11,074 nucleotides of DNA from Schlesneria sp. Its GTDB lineage: Bacteria; Planctomycetota; Planctomycetia; Planctomycetales; Planctomycetaceae. The notes beneath the pieces were generated by a model. It saw only the letters and a list, made by a program, of their open reading frames with translations. It searched no databases and was not told the DNA's origin. This document shows positions 1 through 7,161 of this stretch, piece after piece. The stretch covers positions 1 to 11,074 of the forward strand of contig JANXOO010001518.1 in assembly GCA_025353525.1 (NCBI GenBank). Direction: 5' to 3'. Every line of letters begins with the position of its first letter. The first letter of the stretch is position 1. Position numbers and translations under genes: made by a program.

Positions 1-2
1 TC

Positions 3-113
3 ATACAGATCGAATCGGACGATCTGTCGCCTTCCATGGAGGTCGTTTCCCGTAACAGTCATGTTCTGAAATCCGAATGGATTCTCTGTCACATGGCATC
101 GACCGCGCCCTGA
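3..113 (+). CDS. C-terminal end of a probable RND efflux periplasmic adaptor (MFP/HlyD family), partial
   Basis: An open frame enters from the left edge and stops with TGA at 111-113, giving about 36 residues. It contains a stretch reading MEVVSRNSHVLKSEW. This resembles the last beta-strand region of CusB/CzcB-type membrane fusion proteins, where a 'DRVV..G.F.LKSE' pattern near the C-terminus is common. The match is short and judged by eye. The position supports it: these adaptors are normally encoded directly before the inner-membrane RND permease, which follows here. The stop lies 35 nt before the ATG at 149, or overlaps the alternative permease start at 77 by 37 nt, so the two genes are probably translated from one message. 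The adaptor would bridge the permease and an outer-membrane channel in the periplasm. The rest of the gene, and any outer-membrane factor gene, lies outside the window. Confidence 0.55.
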   Translation: MQIESDDLSPSMEVVSRNSHVLKSEWILCHMASTAP

Positions 114-148
114 CAAAACCGCCCGATCCTCAAGCCGGTCGTTTCAAC

Positions 149-3100
149 ATGCTTCGTGCCGTCATTGCCTGGTCGCTGAGTCATCGATCAATCGTCCTTT
201 TCGGGGCAGGGATCGTCTGTCTATGCGGGTATTTCAGTGCAATGGCTCTCAATATCGATGCGTTTCCGGATACGACTCCGGTCCAGGTTCAAATCAATAC
301 AGTTGCTCCTGCGCTTGTTCCCGAGGAAGTCGAAACTCAGGTCTCGTTCCCTGTCGAGATGTCGCTTGGCGGGTTGCCGGGACTGGAATCTTTGCGTTCC
401 GTGTCGCAATTCGGCCTGTCGCAAGTGATTGTCACATTCCAGGACGGAACCAACATCTATTTCGCCCGACAACTTGTCAACGAACGCCTTTCCGGTGTCG
501 AAATCCCGCAAGGAGTCGGACGCCCCGAAATGGGACCGGTTTCAACCGGGTTGGGCGAAGTTTTTCATTATACATTGTCAGGCGATGATCGAGATCTGAC
601 GCGTGCGAAGACTTTACATGACTGGGAAGTGCGACCCACGATGCGAACGGTTCCCGGTACAGCCGAGATCAATTCGTGGGGTGGCCTGAAAAAGCAATAT
701 CAGGTGAGGGTCGATCCCGAACGACTGGTGAAGCACGACCTGACGTTTGATCGGGTTTTGGAAGCCGTCAAACAAAATAATCTGAATGTCGGAGGCGGCA
801 GTATCCGCCAGGCGGGCGATTCGGTTCTGGTACACGGCATTGGTCGAACGATTGATGTCGAGCAGATCAACGGAATCGTGATTGCCTCAGTTGACGGGGT
901 TCCCATCCTGATCCGCGATGTTGCTGAAGTTGTCATCTCGCACGAACTGCGCAAAGGTATCGTTACCGCGAAGGGTCAAGGCGAGGTCGTGCTGGGACTC
1001 GGTTTCATGTTGATGGGAGAGAACAGCTATGCCGTCACTCGCCGAATGCGGTCCAAATATGAGGAAGTCTTGCAGACGCTCCCCAAAGGGACCCGAATGG
1101 ATGTGGTGTACGACCGAACCGAACTCGTCGACCGCGTGATCGCAACCGTCAAAAACAACCTGTGTGAAGGAGCGTTTCTCGTCGTTGTCCTGCTGTACAT
1201 GCTGTTAGGCAACTTGCGCGCGGGGTTGATTGCGGCGGCAGCGATTCCGTTGTCGATGCTGGTCGGCTTTTGTGGAATGTGGTCAACCGGGATCGCAGCC
1301 AGTCTTCTCAGTCTGGGTGCGATCGACTTCGGAATCGTTGTCGACAGTTCCGTGGTCGTTATCGAAAACATCAGTCGACGGCTGGGACACCGTGGGGAAT
1401 GTTCCGCCGGGGAACGACTGGAAATCATTCGCGATGCCGCTTCCGAAGTTCGGATTCCTACTGCGTTTGGTCAGCTCATTATTATGATAGTCTACCTTCC
1501 GATCCTGACACTCGAAGGGGTGGAAGGAAAAATGTTTCGGCCCATGGCGATCACTGTGGTCTTTATCCTGATCGGCTCGCTGATCCTGTCATTGACAGTG
1601 ACGCCGGTGTTGGCAAGTCTGCTGCTTCCACGTCGAGTCGAAGAAAAGGAAGTCTGGCTGGTTCGGTTCGCGCAACAGATTTACCGCCCCGTACTCCAAC
1701 TGGTCATCCGGGGTCGCACGATTGCATTGCTTTTGGCGCTGGGGGCTCTCGGATTCGCCAGCATCACAGCAATGAACCTCGGCTCTGAATTCGTCCCTCG
1801 ACTATCGGAAGGGAATCTCGTGATCGGAGTGCTGCGAGCACCGGGGACCAGCCTCGAAGAATCTGCAGCAATGAATACAACGATGGAACGCCTGCTTCTC
1901 GATAAGTTTCCGGACGAAATTTCCAACGTCTGGAGTCGAGTCGGTTCGCCTGAAGTGGCCACCGATGCCGGAAACCTGGAAGTGACCGATATGTTCGTCG
2001 CGCTGAAACCGCGATCCGCATGGAAACGAGCCAGTACCCAGGCGGCACTTGTCGAGCAAGTTATTCGCGAAGTGGACGACCTGAAGGGGCAGATCACATG
2101 GTTCACTCAACCGATCGAGCTGCGAATCAATGAAATGGTTTCCGGTGTTCGTGCCGATGTCGCGTTGAAGCTGTTTGGCGACGACTTCAATTCCCTGATT
2201 CCAAAGGCGTATGAATTGCAGAAGGCCATGGCCTCGATCCGGGGATGCAGCGATTTGACGGTCGAACAAACGTCCGGGCAGCCGATTCTCAGGATCGAAC
2301 TCCGGCAGAATGAAATTGCCCGATATGGAATCTCGGCCCGAACTGTCCTGGATGTCGTTGAATCGATTGGCAGCAAAGTCATTGGTGACGTTGTCGAACG
2401 TCAATTGCGATTTCAGCTGGTGGCACGACTGCCAGACCGGTTTCGGGAAGACCCTGAAGCGATTGGACGTATTATGCTGTCGGCACCAGGGGGGGAAAAG
2501 CTTCCGTTATCGCGAATTGCCGCGATCAGTCGCGTTAGCGGCCCGAAAATGATTACCCGCGAATGGGGAAAGCGCCGGATCACAATTCAATGTAACGTTC
2601 GCGGTCGTGATGTGGGACGTTTTGTCGCAGAGGCCCAGCGCAAACTCGCTGCTGAAGTCGAACTTCCCGGTGATGTGTTTCGGCTGGAATGGGGCGGCCA
2701 GTTTGAAAACATGTTGCGTGCCCAACGTCGTCTGTCGATCGTGGTTCCACTGGCGCTGGGATTAATCGTCGGCTTGCTTTACCTGACTTACAGAAATGTT
2801 CCGGATACGGTCTCGGTCTTCGCAAGTGTTCCGTTCGCATGTATTGGCGGCGTGATCGCTTTGTCCGTTCGCGAATTGCCTCTGTCGATTTCGGCAGCCG
2901 TAGGATTTATCACACTGTCCGGGGTGTCCGTACTGAGCAGCATGATCCTCACATCCGCATGGCGTACGTCAAAAGAAAATTCGACACCATGTACTGAATC
3001 TGAAATAAGTGACGTGCACTCAGACCCGAATCCCGCAGTCACGCCGGGGAATGAAAATACGTTAGTCGATGTCTCTGTCAAATCGATGCGTACGATTCTT

Positions 3101-3340
3101 TTAACGGCGCTTGTTGCGAGTGTCGGCTTTATTCCGATGGCAGTGAGCGACGGTTCAGGGGCAGAGATTCAGCGACCTCTCGCCACGGTCGTTATCGGCG
3201 GAGTCATCGGCAGTTCAATCTTTACGCTGTTCGTGTTGCCGATCCTTTTTAAGCTGCGTGATGAACTGTCATGGTCAAAACACTGGATGCATCTGGCACT
3301 TCGCAATTCCGGAATTGATCTGCTGAGAATCCGCCAGTAA
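149..3340 (+). CDS. Heavy-metal efflux RND transporter permease, CzcA/CusA family
   Basis: This is an inner-membrane proton-driven pump that works with a periplasmic adaptor and an outer-membrane channel to export metal cations. From the ATG at 149 it has 1063 residues, the usual size for HME-RND proteins. An in-frame ATG at 77 would add 24 residues, but the product from 149 begins MLRAVIAWSLSHRSIVL, which matches the usual family N-terminus; neither start has a clear Shine-Dalgarno sequence. Twelve-helix RND topology is suggested by TM1 near residues 12-34, a helix cluster near 340-520, and another near 870-1045, with two large periplasmic loops between. The TM4 motif GAIDFGIVVDSSVVVIEN keeps the proton-relay acids D393, D399 and E406, in the spacing of CzcA D402/D408/E415. 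This favours a divalent-cation (CzcA-like) pump over CusA, but the substrate is not provable here. The conserved LTALVAS and GAEIQRPLATVVIGG segments are present near the C-terminus. Oddity: the cytoplasmic loop at about residues 938-980 is roughly 20 residues longer than usual and polar (see findings). Confidence 0.93.
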   Translation: MLRAVIAWSLSHRSIVLFGAGIVCLCGYFSAMALNIDAFPDTTPVQVQINTVAPALVPEEVETQVSFPVEMSLGGLPGLESLRSVSQFGLSQVIVTFQDGTNIYFARQLVNERLSGVEIPQGVGRPEMGPVSTGLGEVFHYTLSGDDRDLTRAKTLHDWEVRPTMRTVPGTAEINSWGGLKKQYQVRVDPERLVKHDLTFDRVLEAVKQNNLNVGGGSIRQAGDSVLVHGIGRTIDVEQINGIVIASVDGVPILIRDVAEVVISHELRKGIVTAKGQGEVVLGLGFMLMGENSYAVTRRMRSKYEEVLQTLPKGTRMDVVYDRTELVDRVIATVKNNLCEGAFLVVVLLYMLLGNLRAGLIAAAAIPLSMLVGFCGMWSTGIAASLLSLGAIDFGIVVDSSVVVIENISRRLGHRGECSAGERLEIIRDAASEVRIPTAFGQLIIMIVYLPILTLEGVEGKMFRPMAITVVFILIGSLILSLTVTPVLASLLLPRRVEEKEVWLVRFAQQIYRPVLQLVIRGRTIALLLALGALGFASITAMNLGSEFVPRLSEGNLVIGVLRAPGTSLEESAAMNTTMERLLLDKFPDEISNVWSRVGSPEVATDAGNLEVTDMFVALKPRSAWKRASTQAALVEQVIREVDDLKGQITWFTQPIELRINEMVSGVRADVALKLFGDDFNSLIPKAYELQKAMASIRGCSDLTVEQTSGQPILRIELRQNEIARYGISARTVLDVVESIGSKVIGDVVERQLRFQLVARLPDRFREDPEAIGRIMLSAPGGEKLPLSRIAAISRVSGPKMITREWGKRRITIQCNVRGRDVGRFVAEAQRKLAAEVELPGDVFRLEWGGQFENMLRAQRRLSIVVPLALGLIVGLLYLTYRNVPDTVSVFASVPFACIGGVIALSVRELPLSISAAVGFITLSGVSVLSSMILTSAWRTSKENSTPCTESEISDVHSDPNPAVTPGNENTLVDVSVKSMRTILLTALVASVGFIPMAVSDGSGAEIQRPLATVVIGGVIGSSIFTLFVLPILFKLRDELSWSKHWMHLALRNSGIDLLRIRQ

Positions 3341-3449
3341 CGTGCGAATGGGCTTTCCGAGGTTCCCGTACCCGTTACCTGCAATCGTTCCGATCGTGTT
3401 TCGAGTCACCGTCCATGCGTTATAATGTTGCGGGGTCGATCAGTGTCTC
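3341..3449. other. Intergenic region between the RND permease and the ldh pseudogene
   Basis: This 109-bp gap holds no open frame of note. I saw no hairpin with a T-tract that would terminate the permease message. Its right half carries the promoter-like sequence annotated separately. Confidence 0.5.
3399..3426 (+). promoter_or_regulatory. Putative sigma70-type promoter of the ldh locus
   Basis: A perfect TATAAT hexamer lies at 3421-3426. With a 16-bp spacer the -35 candidate is TTTCGA at 3399-3404, which matches TTGACA at only three of six positions. Transcription would start near 3433, leaving a leader of about 35 nt before the ATG at 3468. The -10 box is convincing by sequence; the -35 box is weak. 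Confidence 0.4.
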
Positions 3450-3467
3450 GTGAATTGGAAACAGCGG

Positions 3468-4406
3468 ATGAGAGTCGGAATTGTCGGTGCTGGAGTGGTC
3501 GGGTCGACGGCGGCCTATGCATTGATTATGCGAGGGGTCGGACGAGAGATCGTTCTCGTGGATAGCAACCAGGCACGAGTCGATGCGGAAGTTGACGATT
3601 TGTTTCATGCAGTTCCATTTGCCAATCCGTTGACCGTTCGCGGCGGAACGTTTGAAGACCTTGCAGGTTCCAACGTCGTTGTGATCGCTGCAGGCGTTAA
3701 TTAAAAGCCGGGCGAAACCCGAATGGAACTTCTGGCGAGAAATGCCACCATCTTCAAGGCGATCGTACCGCCAATCATCAAAAGTGCTCCCGATGCGGTA
3801 CTCGTCGTGGCCACGAATCCCGTCGACGTGATGACTCATCTGACAACTCAGATTGCGGAAGCGGCCGGATTTCCATCAGGTCGGGTCATCGGTTCAGGAA
3901 CGACGCTTGATACCGCGCGTTTCCGAACGGTGCTGGCACACCATCTCGAAGTCGATGCGCACCATGTTCACGGATACGTCGTCGGCGAGCACGGGGATTC
4001 CGAGGTTCTTGTCTGGTCGGGCGTGACCGTGGGAGGAGTTCCTCTCAACAAGTTTCTCGACGCGCGATCATTGTGTTTGACCGAAGAACAGCGAAGCGAC
4101 ATCGACCGACGCGTGCGACGAGCGGCCTATTCGATCATTCAGGGGAAGGGTTCGACCTATTACGGAATCGGCAGCGCGTTAGCCAGGATTGTACAAACCG
4201 TTTTGTACGACCAACGGGCGATTTTAACTGTCTGTGCTCGAGAAAACGAAGTCGAAGGGACACATCACGTGACCGTTTCACTTCCGAGAATCGTTGGCGG
4301 GAAGGGTGCGATCGGTACCGTGCCGATCGACATGGTGCCGACGGAACGAGATGCATTTCGCCGCAGCCTGTCGATTCTTGCCGAGGCACAGGCGGCAACA
4401 GAATGA
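3468..4406 (+). pseudogene. ldh: L-lactate dehydrogenase gene interrupted by one in-frame TAA stop
   Basis: The frame encodes a complete NAD-dependent L-lactate dehydrogenase (pyruvate + NADH to L-lactate) of 312 codons, normal for the family, except that codon 79 (3702-3704) is TAA. Codons before the stop give the Rossmann fold: GxGxxG at G7-A-G9-V-V-G12 and the NAD-selecting D32 in IVLVDSN. The same frame continues without indel into [14 protein letters not shown]. Catalytic and substrate residues after the stop are intact: R85 (classical R109), N117 in ATNPVDV (N140), D148 and R151 in TLDTARFR (D168, R171), H175 in GEHGDSEV (H195), and T230 in KGSTYYGIG (T246, typical of LDH rather than MDH). 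The expected residue at the stop is Gln (CAA), the '102' specificity position of the active-site loop, so one C-to-T change explains it. A restart at ATG 3723 would give 227 residues lacking both the NAD fold and R109, so it should not be active. A GTG at 3450 is an alternative start. Absence of other damage suggests a very recent lesion, a sequencing error, or, less likely, readthrough. Confidence 0.9.
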
Positions 4407-4583
4407 ACCGACTTCGGTCGTTCGATCGCACGGAAATGGGCTGAGTGCAAATTTGTCCGCATCACTATTGATTCACCGTTACATCGTGATTCGGCAACCA
4501 GTTCCCGCTGCCTGAAACACCGGCAATTTCAGATTTGGCCCGACTCGCATACGTTCTGTGACAAACGGGTCGCTCAAGGGTTC
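4407..4583. other. Convergent intergenic region
   Basis: This 177-bp spacer separates the convergent ldh pseudogene and the minus-strand isomerase gene. It has a small stem with a UUCG-type loop right after the ldh stop (CGAC-TTCG-GTCG, 4409-4420) and an imperfect 7-bp inverted repeat at 4470-4476/4486-4492. Neither has an adjoining T-tract, so no intrinsic terminator is claimed. No coding sequence is supported. Confidence 0.4.
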
Positions 4584-5519
4584 TCACGCATGATCAATCT
4601 GTTGGTCACGTATGAAGTTCCTCAGGTAAACGGCACTCTGTTTGAGTGACACTTTGCGGGAGTCGAGCGATTCTTCATACGCCCGGTCTTCGACCTCAAC
4701 GCAGGCCGGGCCGCGGTATCCGACATCGCCGAGTGTGCTGAAGAATTGACCCCAATTCACGTCGCCCAAACCTGGCAGTTTCGGCGTGTGATACTGGTTT
4801 GGATGGGCCAGAATGCCGACGTCGTCGAGTTTATGTTTGTCGATGCGCACATCTTTCGCGTGAACGTGAACCAGCCGGTCGGCAAATTCGCGAATCGGAC
4901 TGATATAATCCATGTGCTGCCAGATCATGTGTGACGGATCGTAGTTCAGCCCAAAACCGGGGCCCGGTATTTCATTGAACATCCGCCGCCAGATGGCCGG
5001 GGAGGTCGCCAGATTCTTTCCGCCCGGCCATTCATCTTTTGAAAAGAGCATCGGGCAGTTTTCGATTCCGATACGCACTCCGTGATCTTCGGCAAATTTC
5101 ACGAGCGGTTTCCACGTTTCACAGAATCGCGGCCAGTTGTCATCGACCGACTTCGTCCAGTCGCGTCCGACGAACGTATTCATTCGCGTCAGACCGAGCA
5201 TTGATGTGGCGCGAATGACGGCGCGAATATGTTCGACGGCTCGGGTGGCTTCGGCAAGATCAGGTGACAGCGGGTTGGGATAATAGCCGAGAGCGCTGAT
5301 TTGTATTCCCGCGTCCGACATGATCCCGTTGGCTTCGTCGGCTTTGGCTGGCGAGAAGTCGACCACATCGACATGCGTGACACCCGCATAACGCCGCTCG
5401 GCCTTGCTCGATGGCCAGCACATCAGCTCGACGCATGAATAGCCCGTCGTCCTGGCAAAACGGGCGACTTCGGCGAGAGATAGTTCGGGAAGAATCGCAC
5501 TGACAAATCCGAGTTGCAT
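4584..5519 (-). CDS. Sugar phosphate isomerase/epimerase-like protein (xylose isomerase-like TIM barrel)
   Basis: This 311-residue protein has the look of the AP-endonuclease-2/xylose-isomerase-like TIM-barrel family (PF01261). Members include IolE, IolI, hydroxypyruvate isomerase and ketose 3-epimerases, and they act on sugars or sugar acids through a divalent metal. Metal-ligand candidates sit at the ends of successive barrel strands in the family order: E153 in GIENCP, D194 and H197 in NYDPSHM, H220 in HVHAKD, and E275 in CVEVED. The N-terminus [19 protein letters not shown] fits the first strand and helix with no signal peptide, so the protein should be cytoplasmic. The ATG at 5519 is preceded by a good AGGAAG Shine-Dalgarno sequence about 8 nt upstream, the clearest one in the window. 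It is the last gene of the minus-strand cluster, after a structured 129-bp gap. The substrate cannot be assigned. Confidence 0.88.
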   Translation of the reverse strand: MQLGFVSAILPELSLAEVARFARTTGYSCVELMCWPSSKAERRYAGVTHVDVVDFSPAKADEANGIMSDAGIQISALGYYPNPLSPDLAEATRAVEHIRAVIRATSMLGLTRMNTFVGRDWTKSVDDNWPRFCETWKPLVKFAEDHGVRIGIENCPMLFSKDEWPGGKNLATSPAIWRRMFNEIPGPGFGLNYDPSHMIWQHMDYISPIREFADRLVHVHAKDVRIDKHKLDDVGILAHPNQYHTPKLPGLGDVNWGQFFSTLGDVGYRGPACVEVEDRAYEESLDSRKVSLKQSAVYLRNFIRDQQIDHA

Positions 5520-5562
5520 TGTCGGCTTCCTGTGTTGGGCGACCGGTGGTGGAAAAGTTGCC

Positions 5563-5591
5563 GGCTGAAAAACGGGGGCTGAAAAACGGGG
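5563..5591. repeat. 14-bp tandem duplication of GCTGAAAAACGGGG
   Basis: The unit occurs twice head to tail, at 5564-5577 and 5578-5591. Both copies can pair with the same downstream arm at 5626-5639, so the region could form two alternative long hairpins. Confidence 0.85.
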
Positions 5592-5639
5592 AAAGGCACC
5601 ATGAAGACCCCCGGCGCGCCGGGGTCCCCCTTTTTCAGC
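5578..5639 (-). terminator. Nested inverted repeat, possible bidirectional terminator/attenuator or dispersed palindromic repeat
   Basis: The outer arms 5578-5591 and 5626-5639 are complementary at 13 of 14 positions. They carry an A5/T5 tract next to a G4/C4 run, so on either strand an A-tract, GC stem and T-tract occur in order as in bidirectional terminators. Nested inside is a perfect 16-bp palindrome CCCCGGCGCGCCGGGG at 5609-5624. It lies between two co-oriented minus-strand genes, 10 nt past the stop of the beta-propeller gene, and could end or attenuate transcription into the isomerase gene. The T-tract sits inside the stem's 3' arm and the loop is large, so terminator function is uncertain. 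A copy of a genome-wide intergenic repeat is the main alternative. Confidence 0.4.
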
Positions 5640-5648
5640 GCGACTGTC

Positions 5649-7139
5649 TCAAGGGGATTCCGGAATTCGGTTCAATGTATACCATGCCTCATTGTGAAGC
5701 AGTGGTTGTCCTTGAGCTGACCGAACTCCACTCGCGGTCAATTCGTGGATGTTGCCGGCCTTCAGGCTGTCGATGATCAACCGAACGTGACGACGGTCGT
5801 CCGAAACACTCGCGCTCATGATTTTTGGATGTGTCTGGTCGACTTCCGGACTGCCGTACTGCGATTGGTAGATATAGGTGTATGTCTCCATCGTGTAGCT
5901 CGACGCGTTTGCGGCGGTCACAGGGTCGACTGGCTCGGTCATCAGTAACTCGAATCCGTCAGGTTTGGCTCGCATCTCCTGGATCTCGAAGGGAACTTTT
6001 CCCGTCCAGACAACTCGATCGAGCGAACCGGCTTTCGAGCCGCGTGAGCCCCATCCGCGATTCGTGCCACCGACGAACATCGAACCATCGTCCGTCATCA
6101 GCATCCCGAGGCTACCCGATCCGAATCCTTCCCTGAATCGAAAGCAGGCGCCCTGATAATGACCGTCGATGACTTCCATGAAGCAACGCATGACGGTGCT
6201 GTCGCTTTGGTCGCCTACGAACATCTGAGTCTGAAACGGGCCAAACGTTCCTCCCGTTGTATCGCAAACGATGCCGCTCGCTGACTTGCCCATTTTTCCG
6301 TAGGGAAACAGGATCGATGCAGGCTCATATTCAGGAATTCGGGCCGCCTCGGCCATGAACCGGCGACCGCTTTCGGGGTCTTGCGGGCGGACTCCCATCG
6401 CCGCTTTGACTTCCGGAAGTTCGTACCATTTGTTGCCACCTGGATGACCGACAAATTTGCCGGGGATCAAATGTTTTAATCCGCATGTTCCGTTCCACGG
6501 TCCCTGATTGTCAGTGTAGAACATGTCACCGGACGCGTTCGCTCCGATGCCGCCCGGCGAACGAACACCGCTACAGGTCGGAATCGATTTTCCGTCAGGA
6601 GTAATCCGAAGGCACCAACCGCGATACTTACAGTCGCTACTGAAGGAACCGGTCAGGCAGAGTACCACCCAGATATTCCCTTCGTGATCGAATTTTGATC
6701 CGAACGCGTATTCGTGGTAGTCGCCCGTGATTTGCCAATCGTCGTTAACTGTCTCAAAGATATCAGCCTTGCCGTCTCCGTCGGAATCTTTCATCCGGGT
6801 CACCTCACCGCGTTGCGTCGCATACAGCCACCCGTCGCGCCAGGCGATCCCCAGTACTTCATGCAGCCCGTGTGCAAACCGGTTGAATGTCGGGTCGGTC
6901 GGCGAATTTCCGAACGGTCGGTCAACCATCCAGATCTCACCCCGACGGGTGCAGACGGCAAGCTTGCCGCCGGGCAATAGTTCGATCCCTCCCGCTTCAA
7001 GAACAATCTCTTGCGGGATATCGAACCGAATCATCTTGTAGAAATCGTTCTCAACCGGCTTTGATTCGTCAGCAAATCCGATCGACGCAACACATGCGAT
7101 GGCGACGGAACAGAGGGCGTACACTGGAATGCGAAACAT
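5649..7139 (-). CDS. Secreted beta-propeller protein, PQQ-dependent sugar dehydrogenase-like
   Basis: The product has 496 residues from the ATG at 7139. In-frame TTG (7148) and GTG (7145) starts would add three residues but are less likely. Residues 1-23 ([23 protein letters not shown]) form a signal peptide with an AxA-like end, so the protein is exported. The body has the repeated strand pattern of a soluble glucose/sorbosone dehydrogenase-type propeller: '[20 protein letters not shown]', '[20 protein letters not shown]', and '[18 protein letters not shown]'. A calcium-type loop DSDGDGKAD is at 118-126. Near residue 388 the segment [19 protein letters not shown] starts a C-terminal domain of a kind often attached to planctomycete propeller proteins. 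There is no c-type haem motif. The gene follows the DUF1553 gene by 22 nt (13 if TTG is used), so the two are probably co-transcribed. A role in periplasmic oxidation of sugars or similar compounds is inferred from the fold; PQQ binding is not shown by the sequence. Confidence 0.8.
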   Translation of the reverse strand: MFRIPVYALCSVAIACVASIGFADESKPVENDFYKMIRFDIPQEIVLEAGGIELLPGGKLAVCTRRGEIWMVDRPFGNSPTDPTFNRFAHGLHEVLGIAWRDGWLYATQRGEVTRMKDSDGDGKADIFETVNDDWQITGDYHEYAFGSKFDHEGNIWVVLCLTGSFSSDCKYRGWCLRITPDGKSIPTCSGVRSPGGIGANASGDMFYTDNQGPWNGTCGLKHLIPGKFVGHPGGNKWYELPEVKAAMGVRPQDPESGRRFMAEAARIPEYEPASILFPYGKMGKSASGIVCDTTGGTFGPFQTQMFVGDQSDSTVMRCFMEVIDGHYQGACFRFREGFGSGSLGMLMTDDGSMFVGGTNRGWGSRGSKAGSLDRVVWTGKVPFEIQEMRAKPDGFELLMTEPVDPVTAANASSYTMETYTYIYQSQYGSPEVDQTHPKIMSASVSDDRRHVRLIIDSLKAGNIHELTASGVRSAQGQPLLHNEAWYTLNRIPESP

Positions 7140-7161
7140 TGTCACCAATCGGTCTTCAGGA

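Noticed and set aside
221..3081. Many overlapping open frames of 60-200 codons on both strands within the RND permease gene.
   Set aside because: They are shadows of a strongly coding frame, with arginine- or serine-rich low-quality translations and no domains. The same holds for frames opposite the minus-strand genes at 4584-10401.
3702..3704. Stop-codon reassignment (TAA to Gln) or programmed recoding in this organism.
   Set aside because: The RND permease (3338-3340) and the DUF1553 gene (7162-7164) end with TAA at the expected family lengths, and no recoding structure is evident next to the ldh stop. Local mutation or error is simpler.
4470..4492. Imperfect inverted repeat in the convergent gap as an intrinsic terminator.
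   Set aside because: The stem has one mismatch, is AT-rich with a 9-nt loop, and lacks a following T-tract.
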